From Nocardioides sp. Iso805N (GTDB lineage Bacteria; Actinomycetota; Actinomycetes; Propionibacteriales; Nocardioidaceae), in contig NZ_KB822580.1 in assembly GCF_000364605.1 (NCBI RefSeq), forward strand, positions 4,823-68,822: DNA of 64,000 bases, written 5' to 3'. Below the pieces are notes generated by a model, which worked only from the letters and a program-made list of their open reading frames with translations, was not told the origin of the DNA and ran no database searches. Each line of letters opens with the position of its first letter. Positions within the stretch are counted from its first letter, which is position 1. Of the stretch, positions 41,907 to 53,503 are shown one piece after another. Made by a program: the position numbers and the translations under genes.

Positions 41907-42308
41907 TCAGGCCTTCTTGGTCTCCCAGAAGATCTCGGCGATCTCGTCGATCTTCGCGAGCAGCTGGTCGGCGACCGCGCCGTCGAGGGTGCCCTTGGTG
42001 CCGGTGGCGCCGGCCAGCTTGGTGGCCTCGTTGAAGAGGGTGTGCAGCTGGGGGTACTTCTCGAAGTGCGGAGCCTTGAAGTAGTCGGTCCACAGCACCC
42101 AGAGGTGGTGCTTGACCAGCTCGGAGCGCTGCTCCTTGATGATCACCGCGCGGGTGCGGAAGTCGGGGTCGTCGCTGTCACCGACCTTGGCGATGATGGC
42201 CTTGATCGACTCGGCCTCGATGCGGGCCTGGGCCGGGTCGTAGACGCCACAGGGAAGGTCGCAGTGGGCCGAGACCTCGAGCGTGGGGGCGAACATGCGC
42301 GCAAACAT
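41907..42308 (-). CDS. sodN: Nickel superoxide dismutase
   Basis: A 133-residue precursor. A 14-residue propeptide ends before His15-Cys16-Asp17-Leu18-Pro19-Cys20-Gly21, the nickel hook; after cleavage His1, Cys2 and Cys6 of the mature enzyme hold nickel. The remainder is the four-helix bundle of the family, with VKHHLWVLWTDYFK. It converts superoxide to oxygen and peroxide in the cytoplasm. ATG 42308 has an AAAGAGG site. The processing protease gene sodX is divergent 52 bases away, and two hairpins follow the gene. Confidence 0.96.
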   Translation of the reverse strand: MFARMFAPTLEVSAHCDLPCGVYDPAQARIEAESIKAIIAKVGDSDDPDFRTRAVIIKEQRSELVKHHLWVLWTDYFKAPHFEKYPQLHTLFNEATKLAGATGTKGTLDGAVADQLLAKIDEIAEIFWETKKA

Positions 42309-42344
42309 GCGGGTCCTCTTTCGTCGTCGAACGGATCGTCCTGA

Positions 42345-42369
42345 CTGCGACACTACTCGGGTGTCGCAG
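42345..42369. promoter_or_regulatory. Inverted repeat in the sodN-sodX divergent region
   Basis: CTGCGACAC (42345-42353) and its perfect complement GTGTCGCAG (42361-42369), seven bases apart. The right arm covers the sodX GTG start codon. It may be an operator for both genes or, as RNA, a hairpin hiding the sodX start. Confidence 0.6.
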
Positions 42370-42717
42370 CGTCCTTCACGGGTACCCACTCCTCGACAGA
42401 ACCGTCCCCTCCTGGGCCTTGCCCGCGTGGTCGGCGCATCGATGCAGCCCACGTTGCACGCCGGTGATCTTCTGCTCGTCTCCTACCGACGTACGCCGAA
42501 GGCCGGCGGCCTGGTAGTCGCGCGCTTCGCGGACGGCACCATCGCGGTCAAGCGTGCTGTCGAGGAGAGACAGACGCGTACGGGCGAGGCGGGCTGGTGG
42601 CTGCTGAGCGACAACGCCGCGGAGGGAGTGGACTCGCGGCACCGTGGCGTGGTCGGGCACGCCGACGTCCTCGCCGTACCGGTGGCTCGGTTGTGGCCGA
42701 TGCCGCGGCCGCTGTGA
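42361..42717 (+). CDS. sodX: Nickel-type superoxide dismutase maturation protease (S26 family)
   Basis: A 118-residue soluble signal-peptidase-like protease. The catalytic Ser27 lies in VVGASMQPTLHAGD and the Lys64 in DGTIAVKRAV; YWLLSDN-like residues read WWLLSDNAAEGVDSR. It should remove the SodN propeptide so that the new His1 can bind nickel. There is no membrane helix, unlike secretory signal peptidases. The GTG at 42361 lies within an inverted repeat; an earlier start inside sodN is unlikely. Confidence 0.9.
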   Translation: MSQRPSRVPTPRQNRPLLGLARVVGASMQPTLHAGDLLLVSYRRTPKAGGLVVARFADGTIAVKRAVEERQTRTGEAGWWLLSDNAAEGVDSRHRGVVGHADVLAVPVARLWPMPRPL

Positions 42718-42898
42718 TGCCGTCGTTGGTGTGACCCACGCGATACCAACCATCAGGATCGGCGCTGCTGGCGCCTGCCGAGGTATGCCAGACTGACGCG
42801 AACCCCGGGGGCGACCCTCTCGGGGCGTGATCGTTCCGCGCCCGACCCTTCGCGCGATGCCGTTCCCGCCCGCCCGAGATACGAGAAGTTGCGCTCCC

Positions 42899-44074
42899 AT
42901 GACTGACACCCACCCCTTCGCCGGCGACCCCGTCTTCGACCTGCACGTCGGCGGCAAGATGGCGATCGCCGCCACCGCTTCGGTCCATGACCGCGAAGCC
43001 CTGTCCAAGGCCTACACGCCCGGCGTGGCCCGGGTCTGCACCGCCATCGCCGAACAGCCCGAGCTCGCCGAGATCTACACCTGGGTCCCCAACACCGTCG
43101 CGGTGGTCACCGACGGCACTGCCGTGCTCGGCCTGGGCGACATCGGCCCGGCCGCGGCGATGCCGGTGATGGAGGGCAAGGCGGTGCTGTTCAAGGAGTT
43201 CGGCGGGGTCGACAGCATCCCGATCTGCCTGGACACCACCGACGTGGACGAGATCGTGGAGACCGTGATCAGGATGGCGCCGAGCTTCGGCGGCATCAAC
43301 CTGGAGGACATCTCCGCGCCGCGGTGCTTCGAGATCGAGGACCGGCTCAAGGAGCGTCTCGAGATCCCGGTCTTCCACGACGACCAGCACGGCACCGCCG
43401 TGGTGACACTTGCTGCCTTGGAGAACGCGCTCAAGCTCACCGGCCGCACGCCCGAGGAGGCCCGTGTCGTCATCTCCGGCGCCGGGGCGGCCGGCGTGGC
43501 GGTGGCCAAGATCCTGCTCGAGTACGGCATCAAGGACCTCGCCGTGCTGGACCGCAAGGGCGTCCTGCACACCTCGCGCGAGGACCTGACGCCCTCGAAG
43601 CGGGCGCTGGCAGCCGTCACGGCCGATCGCACCGGCCGGACCGGCGATCTGGCCACGGTGATGGCCGGCGCGGACGTGTACGTCGGAGTCTCCGGCGGCA
43701 CCGTCGACCCGGAGATCGTGGCCACCATGGCCGACGAGGCGATCATCTTCGCGATGGCCAACCCGGACCCCGAGATCCACCCCGACGTGGCGCACCAGCA
43801 CGCCCGGGTGGTTGCCACCGGTCGGTCCGACTTCCCCAACCAGATCAACAACGTGCTGGCCTTCCCCGGCATCTTCCGAGGTGCGTTCGACGTACGGGCC
43901 ACCGCGATCACCGAGGGGATGAAGCTGGCCGCCGCGCGGGCGCTGGCCGACCTGGTCGGCGAGGATCTCGCGGAGGACTACATCATCCCGGCGCCGTTCG
44001 ACCCGCGGGTCGGGCCGGCGGTGGCGGCGGCTGTCGGCGACGCGGCTCGTCGTGACGGCGTCGCCCGCCGCTGA
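42899..44074 (+). CDS. NAD(P)-dependent malic enzyme
   Basis: A 391-residue malic enzyme of the short bacterial type without a phosphotransacetylase tail. It decarboxylates malate to pyruvate. Visible parts: LSKAYTPGVARVC (substrate Tyr), GLGDIGPAAAMPVMEGKA (Lys), NLEDISAPRCFEIE, FHDDQHGTA (metal) and the cofactor motif SGAGAAGVAVAKIL, and SDFPNQINNVLAFPGIFRGA in part. The ATG at 42899 begins just before the conserved part. The 181-base region before it contains a possible CCCCG/CGGGG hairpin and no gene. Confidence 0.92.
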   Translation: MTDTHPFAGDPVFDLHVGGKMAIAATASVHDREALSKAYTPGVARVCTAIAEQPELAEIYTWVPNTVAVVTDGTAVLGLGDIGPAAAMPVMEGKAVLFKEFGGVDSIPICLDTTDVDEIVETVIRMAPSFGGINLEDISAPRCFEIEDRLKERLEIPVFHDDQHGTAVVTLAALENALKLTGRTPEEARVVISGAGAAGVAVAKILLEYGIKDLAVLDRKGVLHTSREDLTPSKRALAAVTADRTGRTGDLATVMAGADVYVGVSGGTVDPEIVATMADEAIIFAMANPDPEIHPDVAHQHARVVATGRSDFPNQINNVLAFPGIFRGAFDVRATAITEGMKLAAARALADLVGEDLAEDYIIPAPFDPRVGPAVAAAVGDAARRDGVARR

Positions 44075-44080
44075 GCCCGC

Positions 44081-44175
44081 CGAGAGGTCACCTTTCGCGG
44101 GTTGAAGAGTCACGTGTCGCCTCGCGCGGCCACTCAACGGACCGAAGGTGACCTCTCGACCCGCGAGAAGTGACC
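44081..44175. repeat. REP-like intergenic dyad
   Basis: CGAGAGGTCACCTTTCG (44081-44097) pairs with CGAAGGTGACCTCTCG (44143-44158) with one bulge. Between and after them the themes GTCAC and CGCGGGTT recur (GAAGTGACCCCTCGA near 44166-44180). The mix of direct and inverted copies is typical of intergenic REP/BIME elements. Copies elsewhere in the genome cannot be checked here. Confidence 0.55.
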
Positions 44176-44187
44176 CCTCGACATTGT

Positions 44188-44193
44188 TAGGTT
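44188..44193 (+). promoter_or_regulatory. Leaderless-type -10 box TAGGTT
   Basis: TAGGTT followed by seven bases, which include GGAG, and the ATG at 44201. Confidence 0.4.
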
Positions 44194-44200
44194 GGAGCGC

Positions 44201-45169
44201 ATGTTCGCCGTCTACGCCGAGAAGATCAGTCGCGAGGAACCGCTGAGCGGGCTGGTGGTGGGGGAGCGCCCCGACCCGGTCGCGCCCGATGGCTGGGCCA
44301 CCGTCACGGTCAAGGCCGCCAGCCTCAACCACCACGACCTCTGGTCCCTCAAGGGCCAGGGACTCAAGGAGGATCGCCTGCCGATGATCCTGGGCTGCGA
44401 CGCGGCCGGGATCGACGAGGACGGGCGACCGGTCGTGGTGCACGCCGTGATCAGCCACCCCGACTGGGTCGGGGACGAGACCCTCGATCCCAAGCGGTCG
44501 CTGCTCTCCGAGCTGCACCAGGGCACGTTCGCCGACAAGGTGATCGTTCCCCGGCGCAACGCCATCCCACTGCCCGAGGGCTACTCCTTCGAGGAGGCCG
44601 CCTGCCTGCCGACGGCCTGGCTGACGGCGTACCGGATGCTCTTCACGCAGGGCGGACTCAAGGCCGGCGACTCGGTGCTGGTACAGGGCGCCGGTGGCGG
44701 TGTCGCCACCGCCCTGATCACGCTGGCGCGGGCAGCCGGTCTGCGGGTCTGGGCGACCTCGCGCGAGGAGACCAAGCGCGCCCGCGCGCTGGAGATCGGG
44801 GCGCACGAGGTCTTCGCCTCCGGGGAGCGGCTGCCGGGCAAGGTCGATGCGGTGATGGAGACCGTCGGCAAGGCGACCTGGGAGCACTCCATCCGCTCGC
44901 TGCGGCCGGGCGGCGCGCTGGTGATCAGCGGTACGACGTCGGGCCCCGACGTCGACAACGCGATGCTGACCCACATCTTCTTCCTCCAGCTGCGGGTGAT
45001 CGGCTCCACGATGGGCTCGCGCACCGAGCTCGCCTCGCTGGTCTCGCTGCTCGACGCGACCGGCTCCAAGCCCCTGATCGACCGGGTGCTGCCGATGGAG
45101 CATGCGCGGGACGGCTTCGAGGCGATGGCCTCCGGCGAGGTCTTCGGCAAGATCGTGCTGACCCGATGA
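44201..45169 (+). CDS. Zinc-free MDR alcohol dehydrogenase / quinone oxidoreductase-like protein
   Basis: A 322-residue medium-chain dehydrogenase/reductase. The N-terminal GroES-like domain has LNHHDLWSLKG and ILGCDAAGIDEDGR but lacks the structural zinc cysteines; the Rossmann domain shows VLVQGAGGGVATALITLARAAG and later VISGTTSG. It is therefore an NADPH-dependent reductase of the quinone oxidoreductase/enoyl reductase type. The ATG at 44201 is chosen over TTG 44192. It overlaps the next SDR gene (ATGA), forming a two-gene operon. Confidence 0.85.
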   Translation: MFAVYAEKISREEPLSGLVVGERPDPVAPDGWATVTVKAASLNHHDLWSLKGQGLKEDRLPMILGCDAAGIDEDGRPVVVHAVISHPDWVGDETLDPKRSLLSELHQGTFADKVIVPRRNAIPLPEGYSFEEAACLPTAWLTAYRMLFTQGGLKAGDSVLVQGAGGGVATALITLARAAGLRVWATSREETKRARALEIGAHEVFASGERLPGKVDAVMETVGKATWEHSIRSLRPGGALVISGTTSGPDVDNAMLTHIFFLQLRVIGSTMGSRTELASLVSLLDATGSKPLIDRVLPMEHARDGFEAMASGEVFGKIVLTR

Positions 45170-45840
45170 GCCAGCCTGTCCACCACCTCGTCACCGGAGC
45201 GGGCTCCGGGATCGGCAGCGTCGTCGCGCAGCGGCTGCTGGCGCGCGGTGACCAGGTCTGGGCGCTGGTCCGGACTCCCGGCCGCGCGCCGGCGGGCTGC
45301 ATCGAGGTGCTCGCCGATCTCGGCGACGCCGACGCGCTCGAGCGCATCGGCGACCTGGACGCATGGCCCGAGCGACTCGACAGCGTGGTGCACGCGGCCG
45401 GTGTCGTCGAGCTCGGCCCGGTCGCCGAGCTGACAGCTTCGGCCTGGCAGAGCCAGCTGGCGGTCAACCTGGTCGCACCGGCGCTGCTGACCAGGGCGCT
45501 GCTGCCGAGGCTGCGCGCGGCGCAGGCGACGGTCGTCTTCGTCAACAGTGGGTCCGGACTGCGCGCCAACCCCGCGTGGGCGGCGTACTCGGCCTCGAAG
45601 TTCGGCCTGCGCGCCCTCGCCGACGCGCTGCGCGAGGAGGAGCCGCTGATCCGGGTCACCTCGGTCTTCCCAGGCCGCACCGCGACAGCGATGCAGGAGA
45701 AGGTGCACGGCCAGGAGGGCAAGGAGTATGTCGCCGGTCGGTGGATCCGGCCCGAGACGGTGGCCGACGCCATCCTCAGCGCGATCGACCTGCCGCGGGA
45801 CGCGACCGTGCCGGAGATCGCCATCCGCCCCGGCGGCTGA
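45166..45840 (+). CDS. SDR family oxidoreductase
   Basis: A 224-residue short-chain dehydrogenase. The cofactor motif TGAGSGIG lies at residues 9-16, VHAAGVVELG at about 75-84, and the catalytic YSASKFGLRALADALREE at about 140 has Tyr-x-x-x-Lys. The region VNSGSG supplies the Ser. It is somewhat shorter than usual but complete. Coupled to the MDR gene upstream, so the two reductases probably act on the same compound. Substrate unknown. Confidence 0.87.
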   Translation: MSQPVHHLVTGAGSGIGSVVAQRLLARGDQVWALVRTPGRAPAGCIEVLADLGDADALERIGDLDAWPERLDSVVHAAGVVELGPVAELTASAWQSQLAVNLVAPALLTRALLPRLRAAQATVVFVNSGSGLRANPAWAAYSASKFGLRALADALREEEPLIRVTSVFPGRTATAMQEKVHGQEGKEYVAGRWIRPETVADAILSAIDLPRDATVPEIAIRPGG

Positions 45841-45902
45841 CCGGCGGCTGACCAGCGGTATCCACGATCTCGAGGGCCGCCGCCCGGTGCTTCGGTGTTG
45901 CC

Positions 45903-46532
45903 TCAGCCGACGGGTGGGCCCGAGCGCCAGTTGAGCGCGCCGATCAGGACCATCCGCAGCCGGGTCCGGGCCGTCTGGGCGATCGTCTCCTCCTGATCGG
46001 GCCGCGCGGTGACCAGCTCCTCGGCGGCGGTGACCATCAGGGTGACGATGAGCCCGGAGGCGGCGCGCAGATCCAGCGCCGACCAGGTGCGGGCATCGGT
46101 CAGCCGGGCCAGGTCGGTGGCCAGGTCGAGCTCGCAGAGCTCGATCTCGCGGCGGATGGCGTCCCGGACGGTCGCCGGGCCCGCGGCACGCTCGCGGGCG
46201 AGGAAGCCGAAGTGTGCCCGCTGGGCGTGCACGTGCTCGACCAGGACGCGCACGGAGGTGTCGGCGATGCCGATCGGGCTGTGGGCGCCGTCGGGCTGAC
46301 GCACGGCCCGCAGCATCGCGCGCAGCGAGACCAGCGACTCCTCGACGAGAGCCAGGCCCAGCGCGTCGATCGAGTCGAAGTGGCGGTAGAAGGCCGTGGG
46401 CACGATGCCGACCCGCTTGGCCACGCCTCGCAGCGAGAGCCCGGCCAGTCCGGTCTCCTCGGTGAGGTCCAGCGCCGCATCGAGGATCGCCCGACGGGTG
46501 CGCTCCTTCTGCTCGGCACGGGTCTCGGTCAC
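45903..46532 (-). CDS. TetR family regulator of the desaturase operon
   Basis: A 209-residue TetR repressor. The helix-turn-helix is RAILDAALDLTEETGLAGLSLRGVAKRVGIVPTAFYRHFDS in parts (about residues 13-55). I chose the GTG at 46532 because the DNA-binding domain begins at about residue 10 then; longer frames run through the operator. It is divergent from the ferredoxin reductase/desaturase operon, and two matching palindromes lie between them. Acyl-CoA-responsive TetR proteins such as DesT control desaturases in this way in other bacteria. Confidence 0.87.
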   Translation of the reverse strand: MTETRAEQKERTRRAILDAALDLTEETGLAGLSLRGVAKRVGIVPTAFYRHFDSIDALGLALVEESLVSLRAMLRAVRQPDGAHSPIGIADTSVRVLVEHVHAQRAHFGFLARERAAGPATVRDAIRREIELCELDLATDLARLTDARTWSALDLRAASGLIVTLMVTAAEELVTARPDQEETIAQTARTRLRMVLIGALNWRSGPPVG

Positions 46533-46546
46533 GGCGGCATCGTAGC

Positions 46547-46568
46547 CGGTGCACGGATGTACACCGAA
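46547..46568. promoter_or_regulatory. TetR operator, site 1
   Basis: An imperfect palindrome CGGTGCACG-GATG-TACACCGAA, 15 bases before the TetR GTG. It matches site 2 at 46626-46647 at 19 of 22 positions. Confidence 0.65.
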
Positions 46569-46623
46569 GTGGCCAGCCTCACGTTCGGGGGCATTGCCGT
46601 CGACGTACGATCCTCGACATAGT

Positions 46624-46647
46624 TTCGGTGTACGCATGTTCACCGAA
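46624..46647. promoter_or_regulatory. TetR operator, site 2
   Basis: A 24-base near-perfect palindrome: TTCGGTG at the left, CACCGAA at the right, centre GCAT. It lies 15 bases before the ferredoxin reductase ATG at 46663. Confidence 0.7.
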
Positions 46648-46662
46648 TGAGAGGAGGCGCTG

Positions 46663-47742
46663 ATGAGCATCGCCGGCACCCTGCTGAGATCGAGAGCCGT
46701 CGCCCTGGCCTCGCCGCACGGGGTCGACCGCTACCTGGAGCTGGTGAACCCGATGTGGGCGGCCCACGAGGTGCGGGCCCGACTCGTCGAGATCCACCAT
46801 GAGGTCGACGTGCCGGGCGAGCCGCCGGTCGCGACGCTGACCTTCCAGCCCACCAACACCTGGCGCGGGCACCGGCCCGGTCAGTACGTCCAGCTGTCGG
46901 TGGACCTCCCCGGCGCCCGGCGGCTCACCCGCTGCTTCACCCTCTCCAGTGCCGGCTCCCGGCCGGGGGATCGGTTCACCGTGACGATGCGCGCCAACCC
47001 GGACGGAGAGGTCTCCCGCTTTCTCGTCGAGCAGGCCGCCGTCGGCCAGGTCGTGCACCTGTCCCAGGCCGCGGGCGACTTCGTCCTGCCCGAGGCCGTG
47101 CCCGAGCACATCGTGTTCATCACCGGCGGATCAGGTATCACTCCGGCGATGGCGATGCTGCGCAGCCTGCTGCTGCGCACCCACCGCGGCCGGGTCACCT
47201 TCGTGCACTACGCCCGCTCGCCCGAGCATCAGATCTTCCGTGCCGAGCTCGAGGAGATCAGCACCACCGGGTACGGCGTCGACCTCCACCTCGTCTATCC
47301 GGAGCAGGGCGGACGCAACTTCTCCCCGATGGAGCTGGAGCGGATCGTCCCGAACTTCCGCGACGTCGACACCTGGCTGTGCGGACCCGCGGGTCTGGTC
47401 GAGGCCGTGCGGCCGGCGTACGAGGCCGACGGGCCGAACGACCGGCTCCGGGTGGAGTACTTCAAGCCGCCGCGGGCAAGCGGCACGGCTGGGGGCCGGC
47501 TGGCATTCGACCGCTCCGGCATAGAGGCCGAGAACTCCGGCGAGAGCATCCTCGAGCAGGCCGAGGCAGCCGGTCTGAAGCCGACGTTCGGTTGCCGGAT
47601 GGGCATCTGCTTCAGCTGCACCGCGACCAAGACGGAGGGGACGGTCCGCAACGTGCTGACCGGCGAGACCTCTGACCGTCCCGACGAGCAGATCCGGATC
47701 TGCGTGAGCTCGCCCGAGGGCGACTGCGCGATCGATCTGTAA
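46663..47742 (+). CDS. Ferredoxin reductase, electron donor of the fatty acid desaturase
   Basis: A 359-residue electron-transfer protein with three parts: an FAD domain (RPGQYVQLSVDLPGARRLTRCFTLSS in parts, about residues 68-100), an NAD(P) domain (HIVFITGGSGITPAMAMLRSLL, about 147-170) and a C-terminal plant-type [2Fe-2S] ferredoxin (FGCRMGICFSCTATK with a later Cys). It corresponds to mycobacterial Rv3230c, which feeds electrons to the stearoyl-CoA desaturase DesA3 (Rv3229c). The desaturase gene follows after 51 bases. GAGGAGG precedes the ATG. Confidence 0.9.
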   Translation: MSIAGTLLRSRAVALASPHGVDRYLELVNPMWAAHEVRARLVEIHHEVDVPGEPPVATLTFQPTNTWRGHRPGQYVQLSVDLPGARRLTRCFTLSSAGSRPGDRFTVTMRANPDGEVSRFLVEQAAVGQVVHLSQAAGDFVLPEAVPEHIVFITGGSGITPAMAMLRSLLLRTHRGRVTFVHYARSPEHQIFRAELEEISTTGYGVDLHLVYPEQGGRNFSPMELERIVPNFRDVDTWLCGPAGLVEAVRPAYEADGPNDRLRVEYFKPPRASGTAGGRLAFDRSGIEAENSGESILEQAEAAGLKPTFGCRMGICFSCTATKTEGTVRNVLTGETSDRPDEQIRICVSSPEGDCAIDL

Positions 47743-47793
47743 CGCTCCGCGCCCGCATCGGCGCGACGAAGACCAAGGACTGAGGTACCGCTC

Positions 47794-48894
47794 ATGCACA
47801 CCATCAAGCTCACGCCCGAGCAGCTCGAGGAGTTCGGCGCCGAGATGGACACCATCCGCCGCCGGATCGTCGCCGACCTCGGCGAGGCGGACGCGGACTA
47901 CATCCGCAAGATCGTGAAGTACCAGCGCGGCTTCGAGGTCGCCGGCCGCACGATGTTCTACCTGCCGCCGCTGTGGCCGGCAGCCGTCGCGGCCCTGTCG
48001 GTCTCGAAGATCCTCGACAACATGGAGATCGGCCACAACGTCATGCACGGCCAGTACGACTGGATGGGTGATCCCGGCCTCAACTCCCGGATGTACGAGT
48101 GGGACAACGTGTGCCCCAGCGACCAGTGGAAGTACTCCCACAACTACATCCACCACACCTTCACCAACATCCTCGGCAAGGACCGCGACATCGGCTACGG
48201 CATCCTGCGGATGGACGAGGACCAGCCCTGGCACCCCTACTACCTGGGCAACCCGCTCTACGCGTTCGCGCTGATGGTCTTCTTCGAGTGGGGCGTGGCG
48301 CTGCACGACCTGGAGGTGGAGAACCTGGTCGCCGGTCGGCGTACCTTCGCGGACAACAAGCCGCTGCATCGCGGCATCATGCGCAAGGTCAAGCGGCAGG
48401 CGCTCAAGGACTACCTGCTCTTCCCGGCGCTGACCGGGCCGCTCTTCCCGCTCACCTTCGCCGGCAACGCGACCGCGAACCTGGTGCGCAACATCTGGGC
48501 GTTCAACATCATCTTCTGCGGCCACTTCCCGACCGGGGTCGCCACGTTCTCGATCGAGGAGACCGAGGGGGAGAGCCGCGGGCAGTGGTACTACCGCCAG
48601 CTGCTCGGCTCGGCCAACATCACCGGCAGCAGGCTCTTCCACGTGATGAGCGGCAACCTGAGCCACCAGATCGAGCATCACCTGTTCCCCGACATCCCGG
48701 CACGTCGCTACCCCGAGATCGCCAAGGACGTACGCCGGATCTGCGAGAAGTACGACCTGCCGTACAACACCGGGCCGTTGCACCGCCAGCTCGGCAGCGT
48801 CTTCGGCAAGATCGTCAAGCTCGCGCTGCCGGGACGGCCGGGGCGCAAGACCGCGAAGCCCGACCGCGTTCCGGACAGCGCAGTGGCGGCTTGA
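47794..48894 (+). CDS. Acyl-CoA delta-9 desaturase, DesA3-like
   Basis: A 366-residue membrane desaturase. Three histidine boxes for the di-iron site are present: GHNVMHGQ (about residue 78), HNYIHHTFTN (about 111) and HQIEHH (about 291). Hydrophobic segments lie near residues 55-72, 150-170 and 205-240. It inserts a double bond into stearoyl- or palmitoyl-CoA, with electrons from the reductase encoded upstream. Both genes are likely repressed by the divergent TetR protein when unsaturated acyl-CoA is plentiful. Confidence 0.92.
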   Translation: MHTIKLTPEQLEEFGAEMDTIRRRIVADLGEADADYIRKIVKYQRGFEVAGRTMFYLPPLWPAAVAALSVSKILDNMEIGHNVMHGQYDWMGDPGLNSRMYEWDNVCPSDQWKYSHNYIHHTFTNILGKDRDIGYGILRMDEDQPWHPYYLGNPLYAFALMVFFEWGVALHDLEVENLVAGRRTFADNKPLHRGIMRKVKRQALKDYLLFPALTGPLFPLTFAGNATANLVRNIWAFNIIFCGHFPTGVATFSIEETEGESRGQWYYRQLLGSANITGSRLFHVMSGNLSHQIEHHLFPDIPARRYPEIAKDVRRICEKYDLPYNTGPLHRQLGSVFGKIVKLALPGRPGRKTAKPDRVPDSAVAA

Positions 48895-48923
48895 GCCGGA
48901 GCGTGGAGACTGGAGAGGTGACA

Positions 48924-49142
48924 GTGCCGCGCTTGAGCAAGCTCGAGATCCGCAAGGACGTCCTCCAGAGTGCCGTCGAGGCGATGGCCTCGACGGTCGG
49001 CGAGGTCACCAGCATCGTGACCGGCGCGGTCCGCGACGTGGCCGCCTCGGTCGGCGGTCTCGCCACCGAGCTGTTCGAGCTGCGTGACTCTGCTCAACGG
49101 GCGGCCGAGGACGGCGCGGACCCGGACGACGCGTCGGACTGA
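48924..49142 (+). CDS. Small amphipathic helical protein of the desaturase operon
   Basis: A 72-residue protein beginning at GTG 48924, five bases after GGAGAGG; a GTG at 48918 is an alternative. The sequence is a run of amphipathic helix with Ala/Val/Thr/Gly spacing (DVLQSAVEAMASTVGEVTS and similar) and an acidic tail. It has no Cys and no true membrane helix. It follows the desaturase by 29 bases on the same strand and may be a membrane-surface or lipid-droplet-type accessory. Not recognised as a named family. Confidence 0.6.
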   Translation: MPRLSKLEIRKDVLQSAVEAMASTVGEVTSIVTGAVRDVAASVGGLATELFELRDSAQRAAEDGADPDDASD

Positions 49143-49161
49143 CGTCCCGAGCCTTCCCGTT

Positions 49162-49197
49162 CGCCGAGCTTGTCGAGGCGCCTCGACAAGCTCGGCG
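49162..49197. repeat. 36-bp perfect palindrome (intergenic copy)
   Basis: A perfect 36-base palindrome whose half is CGCCGAGCTTGTCGAGGC. It lies between the desaturase operon and the DUF6104 gene. An identical copy is found at 58019-58054 inside cobIJ. Such CGAG-rich palindromes are abundant intergenic elements in several actinobacteria. Confidence 0.9.
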
Positions 49198-49221
49198 AGC
49201 GGCGGCTCGGGGAGCGGTGCC

Positions 49222-49398
49222 TCAGTCCTCCGGGTCGTCCAACCGGGCGAGCCAGGTGGCGAAGCGCTCGATCGGCGTCTCGAACTCGGGATAGGTGTCG
49301 ACGAACGCCTGTAGCTGCTCGGCGAGCCAGGCCAGGGTGACCTCGTCGTCGCCGCGCCGGTTGACGAGCTCCTCGATGCCGCGGTCGGTGAAGTACAT
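49222..49398 (-). CDS. DUF6104 family protein
   Basis: A 58-residue acidic protein beginning MYFTDRGIEELVNRRGDDEV, which is the typical start of this small actinobacterial family, then LAWLAEQLQAFVDTYPEFETPIERFATWLARLDD in parts. It is helical and soluble. The family is often found near the 2-oxoglutarate dehydrogenase gene kgd, as here. ATG 49398 is chosen from the family start; ATG 49407 would add three residues. Function unknown. Confidence 0.82.
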   Translation of the reverse strand: MYFTDRGIEELVNRRGDDEVTLAWLAEQLQAFVDTYPEFETPIERFATWLARLDDPED

Positions 49399-49465
49399 GG
49401 CCGACATTGTGTCAGGGGCGTCGCCGCGACGTCGCCGGCGCTCCTCGGACCCCAACCACGCGGGG

Positions 49466-49506
49466 ATGACGGCGGCCCCGGTGCGATGCACCGGGGCCGC
49501 CGTCAT
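49466..49506 (-). terminator. Terminator of kgd
   Basis: Perfect 19-base arms (49466-49484 and 49488-49506; ATGACGGCGGCC... and complement) around a GAT loop, 20 bases after the kgd stop codon. Confidence 0.85.
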
Positions 49507-49525
49507 GCCAGCTGAGTCATGCCGC

Positions 49526-53269
<3,744 letters not shown>

Positions 53270-53401
53270 GGCTTGGCTCGCCTCTTCCGGATGCGCGCGT
53301 TGGACTGACTTCCGGGGCTCAAGGCTAGTCCCCGTAGGTCACAAATGCTCGGGCCGGGTCGGACTTTGACCCCGCGTGTTGTGAGGACCACATTCCACCG
53401 T

Positions 53402-53418
53402 GTTCTGGACAGCAGAAC
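53402..53418. promoter_or_regulatory. Short inverted repeat upstream of kgd
   Basis: GTTCTG (53402-53407) and CAGAAC (53413-53418) flank GACAG, 133 bases before the kgd start. It could be an operator. A further palindrome CGCCGAGCTCGGCG lies at 53439-53452. Confidence 0.35.
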
Positions 53419-53450
53419 GAGGCTCTCGTGACAGCCGTCGCCGAGCTCGG

Positions 53451-53492
53451 CGGAGGTGTCGTCGCAAGGAACGTCGGCCGAGGACACCTCCG
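53451..53492 (-). terminator. Possible terminator of the lipoprotein gene
   Basis: CGGAGGTGTC (53451-53460) and its perfect complement (53483-53492) around a 22-base loop, 12 bases after the lipoprotein stop codon. Confidence 0.5.
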
Positions 53493-53503
53493 GTTGAGCC
53501 GGA

